DNA of 64,000 bases, from contig JAFMOC010000003.1 in the NCBI GenBank assembly GCA_019802505.1, positions 2,434,501-2,498,500 of the forward strand. Reading direction: 5' to 3'. Made by a program: the position numbers and the translations under genes. Origin of the DNA: Corydoras sp. C115. Lineage: Eukaryota > Chordata > Actinopteri > Siluriformes > Callichthyidae. Below the pieces are notes generated by a model. That model had not been told where the DNA came from and did not search any database. It worked only from the letters and a program-made list of their open reading frames with translations. Below are positions 23,674 through 38,072 of this stretch, in pieces (position 1 is the first letter of the stretch; each line of letters starts with the position of its first letter).

Positions 23674-25432
23674 CCAGATATGTTACATGTATAGGCAATA
23701 AATTTCAGATGCTTTCAATCAATAGAATCACAATCAGGTGTGAGTGGGAGAGTGTGCATTTTATAAAGCAGTAGCATCCTAGCATCCTGCTTTGCATAAC
23801 ATTGTGGATTCATGAACATTTACATTGCTCAACATGAAGTGTCCTTAGGTTTCTTTAATCAATAAATAAATTATTGATTTAATAATCAATATAAATAATA
23901 ATTTTTGTTTCATTTGTTTGTTCTCTTTATCTATTTTAGGACTTATTTGAAAAGCTGATGAAGCTTTAACTGCTCAAGCAGGATGGGTCCCTCACTGAGC
24001 CTTGGTCCTCACAAGGTTTCATCCTAGAAAGCTATGGCTTACTTGTTCAGGGTTTGAGTTTATAAAACTGTAGAACTGCTGTAAAACAATTTACAAAGCA
24101 TTAACATAAAAAACTTGAACTTATCCAATATCATAACTTACAGGATGTTGTTGTATGATAACTGTTGTATGGCCATAATGCAACCTTACTTGCACATTTA
24201 TCATCACATTTGCACACATGCCTTTTTAATGAGGTGTCTTTTAGTGAGGCATATAAAACACGCGGGAATAAGAGAAACCGTGACGAGAAGTACTGAAGGA
24301 GAAGATTTTATTAGAAAAGAGGTGATTCCGCAGAGAGTTCAGAATGTGGACCACACACACCGCCTTTCCAGATGTTTTTCCTCATGTTTCTTAGTTTTTT
24401 TTTAGAAATGTGTTTTATTTACTCTAGCAAAGCCACACATTTTTAAACCTTGTAGGTTTTTCAGATACATTGGTCAGTGTTTGGTCTTACTGTTTCTACT
24501 CTTTTAATAACATAGAAAAGTATACAATGAAAATGACTGTTTTAACAAGCTGTTATATGTCAATGCTATAATCCTTGTTTTCATTCTGTGTATCTATTTG
24601 GATAAGCCCTAATCACCAGTGTCAATCTGCCTCACTAGTACTTGTTTTTAATTGGCATTTTGATTGATGTGTTACTGTAGGATGCAGCAGATCTGGCTTT
24701 CCTGTCACCCTGGGGAATAAAATTGCAGTGTTCATGCCCTTAAGCAAATGGATAGATAAATAAAGGTTGTGTGTGTTCATACATGTATGTATGATAGGAA
24801 AACAGCACAAATAAATAACCATGGCTCAAAACTGTGCTTAAAGATATAAATTGTGCAAACATACACTTTGCCTGCCAGGTTTGTTTTTTTTGTCTCTTTT
24901 GTGTAACTTCTGGTGTAAATCTGGTTTGTATAAAGGTGTGATCTGTTGAGTGTGTTTAATAGAGGCGTTTTCCACACACAGTGAAAAGAATTCACTTTTT
25001 AGGCTGAAGACCACACATGCGAAAGGAAAAAGGCACGTGGCAAACAAAATAAACTCTCCCCACACATACATTTCCCTCAGCGTCTTTGATGATGACAGCA
25101 TGTGTAGCTGATAATAGACCACATCAAAGATCTTTCTGGTTTTGCTTTTGAAAGCCAGTAAGCAGTCTGTAACCCATAGTTCCCTAAAGTATGTGCTTAG
25201 GCACAGATGAAGCAGACCATAAGTAGGGCATATTTTTACAGCAAAATAGCCGAAACACGGTTTCAGTTTCTACTATGGCAAACATTGTTTTACATTTCAA
25301 GGTTAAAGGTTTTCTTTACTATTGCCAACACCCACAATTTGACTATTTAAACAATAATAGTAAAAATGCAGCTTTAGCCAGGGTTTTGTATGCATTAAGA
25401 GCTATCTATTTATCTGTATGTATATATACATA

Positions 25433-25486
25433 CACTGTGTGTGTACATTGTGTGTGTACACTGTGTGTGTACACTGTGTGTGTATG
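25433..25486. repeat. 13-bp minisatellite
   Basis: Four tandem units of ACTGTGTGTGTAC, one with ATTG in place of ACTG. Confidence 0.85.
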
Positions 25487-26024
25487 TAGGTTAAATAAAT
25501 TCTCACTTAGATATTAACATGTTTTTTGAGAACTCTCAGGTTTACAGCCCATCCAATATTTGATTTGCTTGGTGATGATTAACAACTTCCAAATTTGTGA
25601 GAGACCATCGATCTTCTGCGGAAAAACTGTATACACAACTGACCAGGAAACTGCGGTTGACCTGGAAACACTGGTATGTAAATATTTACTCTAAGAGAGT
25701 AATCTGTATTTATTCAAAAAACTATTTGTTTTCACAAAAACGACTTTTAGGTCAAGATCTGAAATCTGAAATAACACTTGGAAATTCTAAATGACAGATG
25801 AAAATTATATTGCATATCAATTTGTTTGATTTTATCAGATAAGTCTTGTTAATATGGATGCAATAATGCTGACAAAAAGAATTGATTTCAAAAGAAAAGC
25901 TGTGTTTTAGCCAAGAATTGTTAAAAGCAATGTTTTAGCTTTTTGTGTTATCATGATTGCGAGCAGCCAATTCTATGTGGTAATGATTAAAGTAACACAA
26001 TTAAATATTTTTGTTTTGTTTTGA

Positions 26025-26283
26025 AGCAGCATGACTTAGTGGTTAGCAAGTTCGCCTCTCAGTGCTGAGGATTGAATCCCAATCTGGGTGGAGTTTCCAT
26101 GTTCTCCCTGTGAAGGCGTGGGTTTTCTCTAGGTTCTACATTTATTTCCACAGTCTAAAAACACGGAATTGTCTCTATATAGTGTGTATGTGTGTGTGTG
26201 GGGGGGGGGTGCCCACCAATGGATTGGGGCTCTGTCCTGGGTGTAACTGCCCAGCAGCTGACATGTTTTCCATGGATGGATAT
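26025..26283 (+). mobile_element. diverged SINE copy
   Basis: Head GCAGCATGACTTAGTGGTTA, body with several deletions, ending CCATGGATGGATAT. The B box is disrupted (GGATTGAATCC). Confidence 0.8.
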
Positions 26284-26334
26284 AAGGAAAACAAACCCCC
26301 TCCTCTTACCCGAATGCAGCCATAGTCCCTAAAG

Positions 26335-26500
26335 GACTAAGATTCAAGAACCCAGATTCAAAGCTTTTATTGTCATAAGCACATATAAAAATATGTTTCC
26401 CTGTGCAATGAAATTCTTACTATGCCGTCTGCCCTGGATGAGTAAGAAAAATGAATATAGTAATAATAAAGAAAATATAAATATATAAAAACCAGAAAAG
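26335..26500. repeat. decayed teleost interspersed repeat
   Basis: Contains AGCTTTTATTGTCATAAGC and GTGCAATGAAATTCTTACT, a pair of motifs found together in many teleost repeat copies. The family was not identified. Confidence 0.4.
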
Positions 26501-26751
26501 ACACACACACTCTATATACATATTGTAAGGTTATTTACATTGTGTAAAGCTACATTATATTGCAAAGATGATGATGAGATGATGAGCTAAGGTGATGAGA
26601 TGAGATAAGTTTTGTTTTGCCTCTTACTTCCCTTTAAAGTGTTTTTGAAAATGGACAAATGATGGAGAACACATACAATGGATTTTCTAAAAGTAATTTA
26701 GTTTACAATGTTCACATTAAGCTTCTCACATTCACTGCCTCTTTAGTTGGC

Positions 26752-27002
26752 TACACCTTGTTTCTTCACTCATTGTCCAGTTCATCAGTTCCACTTAACA
26801 TACAGATGCACTGTGTAGTTCTGCAATAACAATCTGTAGTCCATCTGTTTTTCTGCATACTTATTAGTCCCCTTTGTTCGGTTTTTAAATGACCAGGACC
26901 TCCACAGGACCACCGCAGAGCAGATAGTATTTGGATGATGGATGTTTTTTTGACAGGCAGTGACACTAGCATGGTGGTGCTATGTTAGTGTGTGTTGTGC
27001 AG
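26752..27002. repeat. partial copy of foldback repeat
   Basis: Shares blocks with the foldback element at 42380-42695: TAGTCCATCTG, TTAGTCCCCTTTG, ATGACCAGGA, GCAGAGCAG and GTTAGTGTGTGTTGTGC. Only one arm plus part of the centre is present. Confidence 0.6.
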
Positions 27003-27082
27003 AGAGGATTATTTGCTGAAAATTTGAATCATCTGTGATACTCGGCTCCTTGACTGAGAGTACAGCCACCAACAACCTGTAG

Positions 27083-27388
27083 GCATGGATTCCCAGTTCG
27101 AATGCGAATCTAGGTGGAGTTTCCATGTTCTCCTCGTGTCCACATGGGTTTCCTCTGGGTTTCCTCACACAGTCCAAAAACATGGATCAAGGTCGATTGA
27201 GTACTCCAAATTGCCCCATATAGAGTGTGTTTGTGTGCGTGTCTGTGTGAGTGTGTGGCCAGCGATAGATTGGCACCCTGTCCTGGGTGTATTTGCCCAG
27301 CACCCAAAACGTTCTCCTCTGGATGGGCATTGGGAACCCCCGCGACCATAGTAGAGGAGAAAGCAGAAGATAATGGATGGATGGATAT
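27083..27388 (+). mobile_element. SINE copy, 5' truncated
   Basis: Starts in the B-box region (GGATTCCCAGTTCGAATGC) and runs through the body to GAAGATAATGGATGGATGG. Confidence 0.85.
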
Positions 27389-27435
27389 AAATGAAATGAA
27401 TCACTGAATTTGTTTCGACTATGGTTAATATAAAG

Positions 27436-27505
<70 letters not shown>
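27436..27505. repeat. (TG)n microsatellite
   Basis: About 35 TG units. Confidence 0.95.
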
Positions 27506-27507
<2 letters not shown>

Positions 27508-27573
27508 TAGCATGTATTAATATTACATACTATGGTTCTGTAATTTTAATTTAACTTTAAATGATTTGGGTGA

Positions 27574-27918
27574 TGCGGCACGGTAACTTAGTGGTTAGCA
27601 CTTTCGCCTCTCAGCGCTAGGGATTCCCGGTTCAAATCCCCATCTGGGTGGAGTTTCCATGTTCTCCCCGTGTCCACATGGGTTTCCTCCGGATTCTCCG
27701 GTTTTCTCCCACAGTCCAAAAACATGGACCAAGTCAATTGAATTCTCCAAATTGCCCCATATAGAGTGTGTGTGAGTGAGTGTGTCTAGTGATAGATTGG
27801 CGCACTCTCCTGGGTCTATCTGCCCAGCGCCAGAAACGTTCTCCCCTGGATGGGCATGGGGAACCCCCCCCCCCCACGACCCTAATAGAGGATAAAGCGG
27901 AAGATAACGGATGGATGG
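27574..27918 (+). mobile_element. SINE copy with target-site duplication
   Basis: Head GCGGCACGGTAACTTAGTGG to GGAAGATAACGGATGGATGG. ATGATTTGGGTGA flanks it at 27561-27573 and 27919-27931, a 13-bp target-site duplication. Confidence 0.9.
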
Positions 27919-28100
27919 ATGATTTGGGTGAATTCATTTACTATAGCGTTTTTAATTAGTGTTATATTTGAATATAGTGACATCTGCTGGTCATAAATGT
28001 GAAACACTTAAATTGCCCTAACGCACATTTATTTAAGTATAAATCATACTGTGATTTGTGTCTGGATTGTGACTACAGTGACTATAAAATTGCTTAATTT

Positions 28101-28241
28101 GATTTGATTTATGTGCAAATTTCCGGAAAAAGTTTGTAAATAAAAACAAAAACAATGTATTATATATAATGTTAAAACCACACGAGGTTTTGCATAAAAA
28201 CTTGCATTTTAACCCAGTAACTTGTATCAAAGACACAAACT
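28101..28241 (+). repeat. 141-bp direct repeat, copy 1
   Basis: Starts GATTTGATTTATGTGC and ends AAAGACACAAACT. It matches 28629-28769 along its whole length with no indels and roughly one mismatch in twelve bases. A SINE separates the two copies. Confidence 0.85.
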
Positions 28242-28276
28242 TAATTGTTTAATTTGATTTGATTTGATTAGATGTA

Positions 28277-28628
28277 TGGGCAGCACGGTGGCTTAGTGGT
28301 TAGCACGTTCGCCTCTCAGCACTAGGGATTCCCGGTTCGAATCCCCATCTGGGTGGAGTTTCCATGTTCTCCCCATGTCCAGGTTGGTTTCCTCCGGGTT
28401 CTCCGGTTTCCTCCCACTGTCCAAAAACATGGATCAAGTCAATTGAGTTCTCCAAACTGCCCCATATAGAGTAAGCGTGCGTGTCTGTTTGAGTGAGTGT
28501 GTGCCCAGCGATAGATTGGTGTCCTTTCCTGGGTGTATCTGCCCAAAACGTTCTCCCCTGGATGGGCATGGGGAACCCCCTCGCGACCCTAATATAGGAT
28601 AAAGCTGAAGGTAATGGATGGATGGAGG
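28277..28628 (+). mobile_element. SINE copy between direct repeats
   Basis: Head GGGCAGCACGGTGGCTTAG, perfect B box GGTTCGAATCC, GGATGGATGG tail. A short deletion removes CAGCGCCCG before AAAACGTTCTCC. Confidence 0.88.
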
Positions 28629-28769
28629 GATTTGATTTATGTGCAAATTTCCAAAAAAAATTTGTAAATAAAAACAAAAACAATATATTGTATATAATGT
28701 TGAAACCACACAATCTTTTACATAAAAACTTGCATTTTAACCCAGTAACTTGTATCAAAGACACAAACT
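28629..28769 (+). repeat. 141-bp direct repeat, copy 2
   Basis: Second copy of 28101-28241. Several differences change CG in copy 1 to CA or AA here (GGAAAAAG vs AAAAAAAA, CACGAGG vs CACAATC). Confidence 0.85.
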
Positions 28770-28780
28770 GTTGAGAACTC

Positions 28781-29118
28781 ATTCATTCATTCATTATCTC
28801 CCGCTTTATCCTCTATTACGGTCGCGATGGGATTCCCCATGCCCATCCAGGGGAGAACGTCTCGGGCGCTGGGCAAATACACCCAGGACAGGGCGCCAAT
28901 CTATCGCTGGGCACACACTCACTCACACAGACACACTCTATATGGGGCAATTTGGAGAACTCAATTGACTTGATCCATGTTTTTGGACTGTGGGAGGAAA
29001 CCGGAGAACCCGGAGGAAACCCACGTGGACATGGGGAGAACATGGAAACTCTACCCAGATAGGGATGCGAACTGAGAGGCGAACGCGCTGAGAGGCGAAC
29101 GTGCTAACTACTAAGCCC
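28781..29118 (-). mobile_element. SINE copy with target-site duplication, reverse
   Basis: (ATTC)n tail, ATCTCCCGC junction and body in reverse. The head is damaged and carries a short duplication (GAGAGGCGAACGCGCT). CTGTTGAGAACTC flanks it at 28768-28780 and 29119-29131. Confidence 0.9.
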
Positions 29119-29131
29119 CTGTTGAGAACTC

Positions 29132-29818
29132 GTTGAATTATTATGATTAAGAGCTAGGGCCCGGTTTCATGGACTTCCCCTGAGCAACATGGTGCAGTTT
29201 TGACGCATAGGGTGACCATATGTCTCGCTTTGTGCGGGACAGTCCCGCAATTTCGTTACTTTTCACGCGTCCAGCAAATTGAGACGTTGTCCCGCATTGT
29301 AATTGAAAGTCAGACTGCAGTTTTGAAATGCGTGTTTTATAATCTGCCATTGAACGGCTGTCCTGTCTGTTATCGAGGAGAGGCGGGCTGTTTGAATGTC
29401 AACCAATCAGGAACGCGGACGCAGGTTTGTTCTGTTTAATTGTACACAGTCGGGTGTTTTAATTTGGGAATCAGTGTGAAATATTATAAAAGCTCAATAG
29501 TAATAGTAAAACAAAGTAAGCTATGTTTTCTTACGTTAGAGAAAGGTACATTTAAATAAGATATACAAGTTTTATATACATATACTGTACTGTTTGGAGA
29601 AATACAGGAAGGTCATATCCTTTTTAAAGCACATTAAAGAACTGTCTGTTCTGTTTAATAGTAAACGTGTATGTATATACGTTTTTATTTGCTGTCTGTT
29701 ATGTGCTAAAGGAGTAGAGTAGAGATGTTTCTTTTTTTGTTTTCTTTTATATTAGACAACCTTGATGCATTGGTGTCCTACGGAGCCCCTAAAGTGACAT
29801 TGAAGAAAAAATATATAA
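29132..29818. other. intergenic sequence with possible DNA-transposon fragments
   Basis: Contains GGGCCCGGTTTCATGGAC (near 29158) and TAGGGTGACCATATGTC (near 29208), motifs that resemble ends of common teleost or hAT-type repeats. No coding exon was recognised; the plus frame at 29200-29439 has no family resemblance. Confidence 0.4.
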
Positions 29819-29854
29819 TGCGAGATCTCGCAAAAAGTTTTGCGAGATCTCGCA
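29819..29854. repeat. perfect 17-bp-arm hairpin
   Basis: Arm TGCGAGATCTCGCAAAA, 2-base loop AG, exact reverse-complement arm. Each arm also contains the 12-bp palindrome GCGAGATCTCGC, so the site can fold as one long or two short hairpins. Confidence 0.9.
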
Positions 29855-29885
29855 ATAGTTATATCTATATTTATTGCTGGGGATA

Positions 29886-30153
29886 AAGCGTGGGTTTCCT
29901 CCGGGTTCTCCGGTTTCCTCCCACAGTCCAAAAACATGGTTAAATTGAGTTAATTGAGTTCTCCAAATTGCCCCATATAGAGTGTGTATGCGTGCGAGTC
30001 TGTGTGAGTGAGTGTGTGCCCAGTAATAGATTGGCGCCCTGTCCTGGGTGTATCTGCCCAGCGCCCGAAACGTTCTCCCCTGGATGGGCATGGGGAACCC
30101 CACCGCGACCCTAATAGAGGATAAAGCGGAAGATAATGAATGAATGAATGAAG
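29886..30153 (+). mobile_element. SINE copy, 5' truncated, TGAA tail
   Basis: Starts in the body (AAAGCGTGGGTTTCCTCC) and ends AAGATAATGAATGAATGAATG. First of three consecutive copies leading to the btf3 promoter. Confidence 0.87.
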
Positions 30154-30455
30154 GCGGCTTAGGTGGCTTAGTGTTTAGCACGTTCGAATCCCCATCTGGG
30201 TGGAGTTTCCATGTTCTCCCCGTGTCTGCGTGGGTTTCCTCCGGGTTCTCCGGTTTCCTCCCAAATTGATAGAGTGTGTGTGTGTGAGTGAGTGTGTCCC
30301 CAGCGATGGATTGGCGCCCTGTCCTGGGTCTATCTGCCCAGCGCCCGAGATGTTCTCCCCTGGATGGGCATGGGGAACCCCACCGCGACCCTAATAGAGG
30401 ATAAAGCGGGAGATAATGAATGAACGAATGAATGAATGAATGAATGAATGAATGA
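30154..30455 (+). mobile_element. SINE copy with head and body deletions
   Basis: GGCGGCTTAGGTGGCTTAG head lacks the segment between A and B boxes; the body lacks the block from CACAGTCCAAAAACATGG to GCCCCATAT. It ends in an expanded (TGAA)n tail. Confidence 0.85.
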
Positions 30456-30642
30456 GGGCGGCACGGTGGCTTAGTGGTTAGCACGTTCGCCTCTCGGTTC
30501 GAATCCCCATCTGGGTGGAGTTTCCATGTTCTCCCCGTGTCTGCGTGGGTTTCCTCCGGGTTCTCCGGTTTCCACCCACAGTCCAAAAACATGGATCAAG
30601 TCAATTGAATTCTCCAAATTGCCCCATATAGAGAGTGTGTGT
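30456..30642 (+). mobile_element. SINE copy, 3' truncated, at btf3 promoter
   Basis: Intact head start GGGCGGCACGGTGGCTTAG, short deletion before GGTTCGAATCC, body to CCCCATATAGAGAGTGTG, then non-SINE sequence. It stops about 120 bp before the CRE/ETS sites of the btf3 promoter. Confidence 0.87.
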
Positions 30643-30699
30643 GTGGATCTGGAGTGTGTATGTTGGAATCTGGTCAGCCTGTTGACGCATCGCTTCTCT

Positions 30700-30833
30700 G
30701 AATGTTAAAATCGAATGCGGCCGCTCTCAAGTTTTTTCTAAACCGCGGCGCTGCATTTCAACCTTGACGTCACTTCCGTCTCTCTCTCTCGCTTCCATCT
30801 TGCTCCCCGCGTGTGTTTGCCGTTAGCGTGCAG
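30700..30833 (+). promoter_or_regulatory. btf3: btf3 promoter and noncoding first exon
   Basis: CpG-rich sequence with a full CRE TGACGTCA at 30765-30772, an overlapping ETS-type CACTTCCG, a pyrimidine-rich start-like tract TCTCTCTCTCTCGCTTCC and a YY1-type core in reverse (CCATCTTG, 30795-30802). A donor GCGTGCAG|GTCAGTG ends the exon at 30833. This combination is typical of translation-related housekeeping promoters. Confidence 0.6.
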
Positions 30834-32385
30834 GTCAGTGAAAGCTCGAAAATACCTTTTTCTCTGAGCAGTCGATGTCAGTTTGGAGTTTTTCCTGTAA
30901 ATTATTAGTCTAAGCTATTAGATGGGAAAGGAGGTGATGCATATCAGCGAACAAAGACAGTTCTTAAAAACAGGAGGCGCCGGAATCATGTTCTTTAAAT
31001 AGTACTAAACTCTGAAATAATAATAATAATGGCCCTGAGAGAACCCATATTTTTTAAACCGCTTATATGTGTTGTTTCTTACGTCGTCGGCCCAGGTATA
31101 GTTAATTTATAACTGAATTATGGCGTAATCTTGATGCTAAATGCTAACGCTATCGCTCTACAGTCTTCCCTAACATGTTCAGCATCGTTAGTTAAAAGGT
31201 TCCACGATGGTTTGGTCCGCCGCCATAATAATAATAACAATAATAATAATATACTGTAATGTTTTGGTGCTAAACCAAACTAATATACGTGCTTATGTTC
31301 CGTTATCGTTATATCAAAGAAAATAGGATTGAAGTTCTCGAGGCCTACATATTTTTTTGCAATCCGTGTTAATTAACATCATGATTAATGATTGTACTTC
31401 CTTTTTAACAATTGTTCTTTAAAAATTGGATCAAGTATCTTGTTTTAATTGGTACTAGTTTGTCTTCCTCCTTATTTTTAGTTTGAGGCCGCACCCCGCT
31501 GATCGAGCAGTCTGACAATGTTGAGAAACTAAATAGCTAATTCTTTATCTGAACAGTGTTTCACTGACACTTTATCTTTTTGTAAAGTAAAAGTTTGGTG
31601 GCTCATCAGTTAGTCGGGTTCCTCCTAAGATAAAGTTTTAGGTTAGTTCGTTCTTCAGTTCAGCATTTTAAATACTAACTGAGCTGGAAATAGAGTTGGT
31701 AAAATTTAAAATCTGCTGTGGAGCTGAATAAAAATGACAACACCCCATTTTTATGAACCAACAAAATAAATGAAATCTTTTTGATTTTGAAAACATGTTT
31801 TATAAACACATTCAGTACATTTTTGCTCATCTGTTAAAACTCACCTCATGGGCCTCCACTTTTGGTGAAGAAGGGCACATGACAACTGTGTGCAGCTTTG
31901 GACAGCTGTAAAAAGAGCAGTGGTACTAGTTTTGTAAATGAATTCTATGCAACTAAATTGAGTGATTCCATTCCATGATGTTCCATTATGGCTTGAGCTA
32001 CAAATTTATATTTATTTAAACATGAGTAATCATTTAAATCTGCCCATAAATTCTAGATTTGTTGGTAGTCCAAACTTGTTTTTGTTTTATTGATGTTTCA
32101 AAACTGGTAATTCAGTTATTAAGCTTGATCATTAAAAAGCCTTATTTGTTTCTAGAAGCACAATGTGGTTTAAGTTCATTTCTGGCAGGCCAAATGCTTA
32201 ATTTGTTTGTTAATTCAATCAATAATGATTGTTTATACATACGCACACACATATATCCTGTGCTGTTTAGAGACTCAGTTTTTAAAAGTCTGCAGTATTA
32301 CTTGATTATATATGACTTCGGATACATTGTGGTTAAGTTTAAAAATTCTTTTTTTTTCTTCTTCTTCTTCTTCCTTCTTTTGTAG
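30834..32385 (+). other. btf3 5' UTR intron
   Basis: 1.55-kb first intron ending in a long pyrimidine tract TTCTTCTTCTTCCTTC...TTTTGTAG directly before the initiating ATG. No SINE lies within it and no snoRNA could be identified with confidence. Confidence 0.6.
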
Positions 32386-35246
<2,861 letters not shown>

Positions 35247-35522
35247 CGAAGAGAAATACTTCAACTCTGTAAATTTGGCTGGTTCCTGTAAGAATTACTC
35301 CCATCCACTGTTGGGCAACAGTTTCTTATTCTTTGATAAATATATTGCATCCTCCTGTATTACTACTTGTGCACTGCTTCGTTCCTGTAACCCGCCTGGG
35401 GAGTAAAAATAGTTAAATCTCACAAAATGTCACAGTAAAGTGAGTGTGGTCACCAGGACCTGCTAAATTACCTTCGTTACTAAGACTTTTCTTTCGGGGC
35501 CTTGCAAAAGTCGACATCTGGA

Positions 35523-35528
35523 AATAAA
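35523..35528 (+). terminator. btf3 poly(A) signal
   Basis: AATAAA in the context CTGGAAATAAACATTTG, 277 nt after the stop codon and followed by a T/GT-rich stretch. Context resembles the end of mammalian BTF3 mRNA. Confidence 0.75.
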
Positions 35529-37140
35529 CATTTGCTATGGACAAGCTTATCGATTATTGCACTGTTTTTGGTTATTAAATCAAAGCTCAATGTCCTGCTT
35601 GTTTTAATAGAAAAGGCTTAGTCTTTAGTTGTGAGTGGGATTGAGGGCTCCTCTTTTCATCTGATGAGTTCTAGATGCTACTAACAATTTTAAACCAATT
35701 CTAGGAACCAATGAGTTGGATAAGCAATCAACTCGTATGTTTCTGATTTGAGAAAAAATAAGAATACATCAGTTTAGCATAATGCACAATTATTATATAA
35801 ATGTAAAATACTTTCAGAAAGTATTATTGCCATCATGTTAATAGTTTGCAGATTAGTTTTTCTTAAGATGAGTCTCCACCCTACTTAATTAAAGATGCAA
35901 AAGTACAGTTTAGTCTGTAATTCGTCAATCATTCATTTTTAGACACGTGTTTCAAACCCAGCATCTCCATTCATGCCCTTTCTATTGATTGGACTCTAAA
36001 CTTAAAGCTGTAATCTAAAGTTAAAAAACTGTGGCTCACAGTTAAACCTTTAAATCTGCTGTGGAGCTGAATTAAAAAAATAATTTAATTGTATAGAATT
36101 AATTTACAAAACTAGTTCCACTTAAATCAAGGTTAAAAGATCTGAACAAATGAAGTGCGCTAGTTTTGAGAATACAAGCTCAGTAATGCCATAAGCTCAA
36201 TAGTAATGCCCTACGTGAAGGCTGTTCAACGCTGGCAAGAAACATTTAATTTACATGACACCTGTTTCTTATTTAAATGTAAATGTAATGTGGTTCCACT
36301 CACCTGCAGAACCTCACTTACCCACCAGGTGGCTCACTTGAAATCTTTTTAGGAATTGCCCTATTTTTACCTTACAGCTCTTTTTTTGGTTGACAATTCA
36401 CCAAATTAAAGATCAATGTGTGTTTCCTTTCACCCTCAGTTTTGCTATTTGCATTCACATAATTTAAATTAGGTTACCAGGTTGTTTAAGGAGCAATAAA
36501 AAGCTAATCCATTACCAGGAAAAACACCTTTTCTACAAATGATTGCATCAACGTGGTATGAAGGCAATCAGCTTGTAGCATTTCTGTGGTGTTAATGAAG
36601 CTGAAGTAGCATTTATAGAAAGACCTTTAGACAGGGCCCCTCCAATCTTCCTTTAGACTTTCAAGACATTGAGTTCTAAATTAAATATCATGATTTAAGT
36701 CATTTTTCTTTTTGTCTGAAACGAGGTCTTTGAATCACTTAGAACAATCTTCTTTAAGCCTTTTCACTCCCCAACTATAAGCCCAGCCTCAGTCCACTCC
36801 TTATTTAGTGAACCAGTTTACCCTCAGCCAAATTTCAGTAACATGCTTTACTAGAGAATTCTGTAAATGAGTCAACCTTATCAAGTGAGTATTGTGGTTT
36901 ACCTTGCGTTGTTGATTGTCTTCTGGACAATGGTCACATCAGTTGTGGAGCCCATGATTGTGGTTGCATTATACAAGTATTTTTACTATTATGTAAAAAA
37001 AAAAAAAAAAAAAACAAATATACCTAAAATTTTATTTTGATAATCTGTATGCTGGATTGCTGCTGTGCCTGAGCTACAGATCACAATGATTAAAAATCTA
37101 ATAAGCGCTTAAAATATAAAAAACATAAAAAATTTTAACT
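35529..37140. other. btf3-ankra2 tail-to-tail intergenic region
   Basis: AT-rich sequence with a 17-base poly-A run at 36997-37013. No exon recognised. Confidence 0.55.
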
Positions 37141-37144
37141 ATAC

Positions 37145-37195
37145 ATTCATTATCTTCCATTTGAACCTGGATCCCCAGTGCTGAGAGGCTAAGCC
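37145..37195 (-). mobile_element. SINE deletion derivative, reverse
   Basis: Tail CATTCATTATCTTCC joins directly to head sequence TTTGAACCTGGATCCCC and AGTGCTGAGAGGC, so nearly the whole body is missing. Confidence 0.65.
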
Positions 37196-37210
37196 CTTTT
37201 TAAACTATTA

Positions 37211-37556
37211 TCCATCCAGCCATAATCTTCTGCTTTATCCTCTATTAGGGTCAGGGGGGTTCCACATACCCATCCAGGGGAGAACGTCTTGAGCGCTGGG
37301 CAGATACACCCAGGACAGGGCGCCAATCTATCGCTGGGCACACACTCACTCACACAAACACACGCTATATGGGGCAATTTGGAGAATTCAATTGACTTGA
37401 TCCATGTTTTTGGACTGTGGGAGGAAACCGGAGAACCCGGAGGAAACCCACGCGGATATGGGGAGAACATGGAAACTCCACCCAGATTGGGATGCGAACC
37501 GGGAATCCCTAGCGCTGAGAGGCAAACGTGCTAACCACTAAGCCACCGTGCCACCA
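37211..37556 (-). mobile_element. SINE copy with target-site duplication, reverse
   Basis: Full-length reverse copy from CCATCCAGCC tail to AAGCCACCGTGCCACC. TTTAAACTATTA flanks it at 37199-37210 and 37557-37568. Confidence 0.9.
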
Positions 37557-37568
37557 TTTAAACTATTA

Positions 37569-38072
37569 TATTTACTAAATTTATATAAAACGCACTACAT
37601 GGGACAAGTAGGTATCTGGGTGCATCAGCCTCCTCATAGCTTTGTGTTTATCCATTGTTTATACTGTTAAAATAATAACAATAATACAATAATCAGCAAC
37701 ATTATTTTATCCGGTCAAGTGCTTACAGAACTGATGTGGGCATTATTCCACAAGCTGTAGTGTTTCCTCACTGCAGTCTCTGTGCTTTCAGTGTATTTCA
37801 AGCATGAGGAGAAAGCCATGTGCAGTGCAACTCCGTCTTTCTATTGTAAAACTTAATTATAAAAAGAACACAAGTTTTACAAAACCACATCACTAGACAT
37901 CCCTAAATATCCACAGTACATAATGCACACATATAAATTGGCTTTAGTTAAAGTAGCTTCATTTACTTCATTGAGTAATGTAAACATGCAAACACTGTCC
38001 AGGTCATTATTCTCCTGAATCCTTATCGCCACTCGTGCTGATTTCCTCTCCTCTTGTCAGCTGTAGTCAAGG
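37569..38072. other. ankra2 3' flank
   Basis: Probably holds the ankra2 3' UTR, but no poly(A) signal on the minus strand was convincing. No other feature recognised. Confidence 0.4.

Larger units (their letters stand above)
20050..26020. other. enc1-btf3 intergenic region, left part
   Basis: No exon recognised. It holds simple repeats, SINE fragments and short retroelement tails listed separately. The segment near 23985-24035 (TGAGCCTTGGTCCTCACAAGG) resembles a motif found in many teleost interspersed repeats. Confidence 0.55.

Noticed and set aside
28033..28782. Two similar frames (SLIQVTGLKCKFLCK...) suggesting a duplicated gene
   Set aside because: They arise from the 141-bp direct repeats; AT-rich, no start context, and one runs into SINE sequence.
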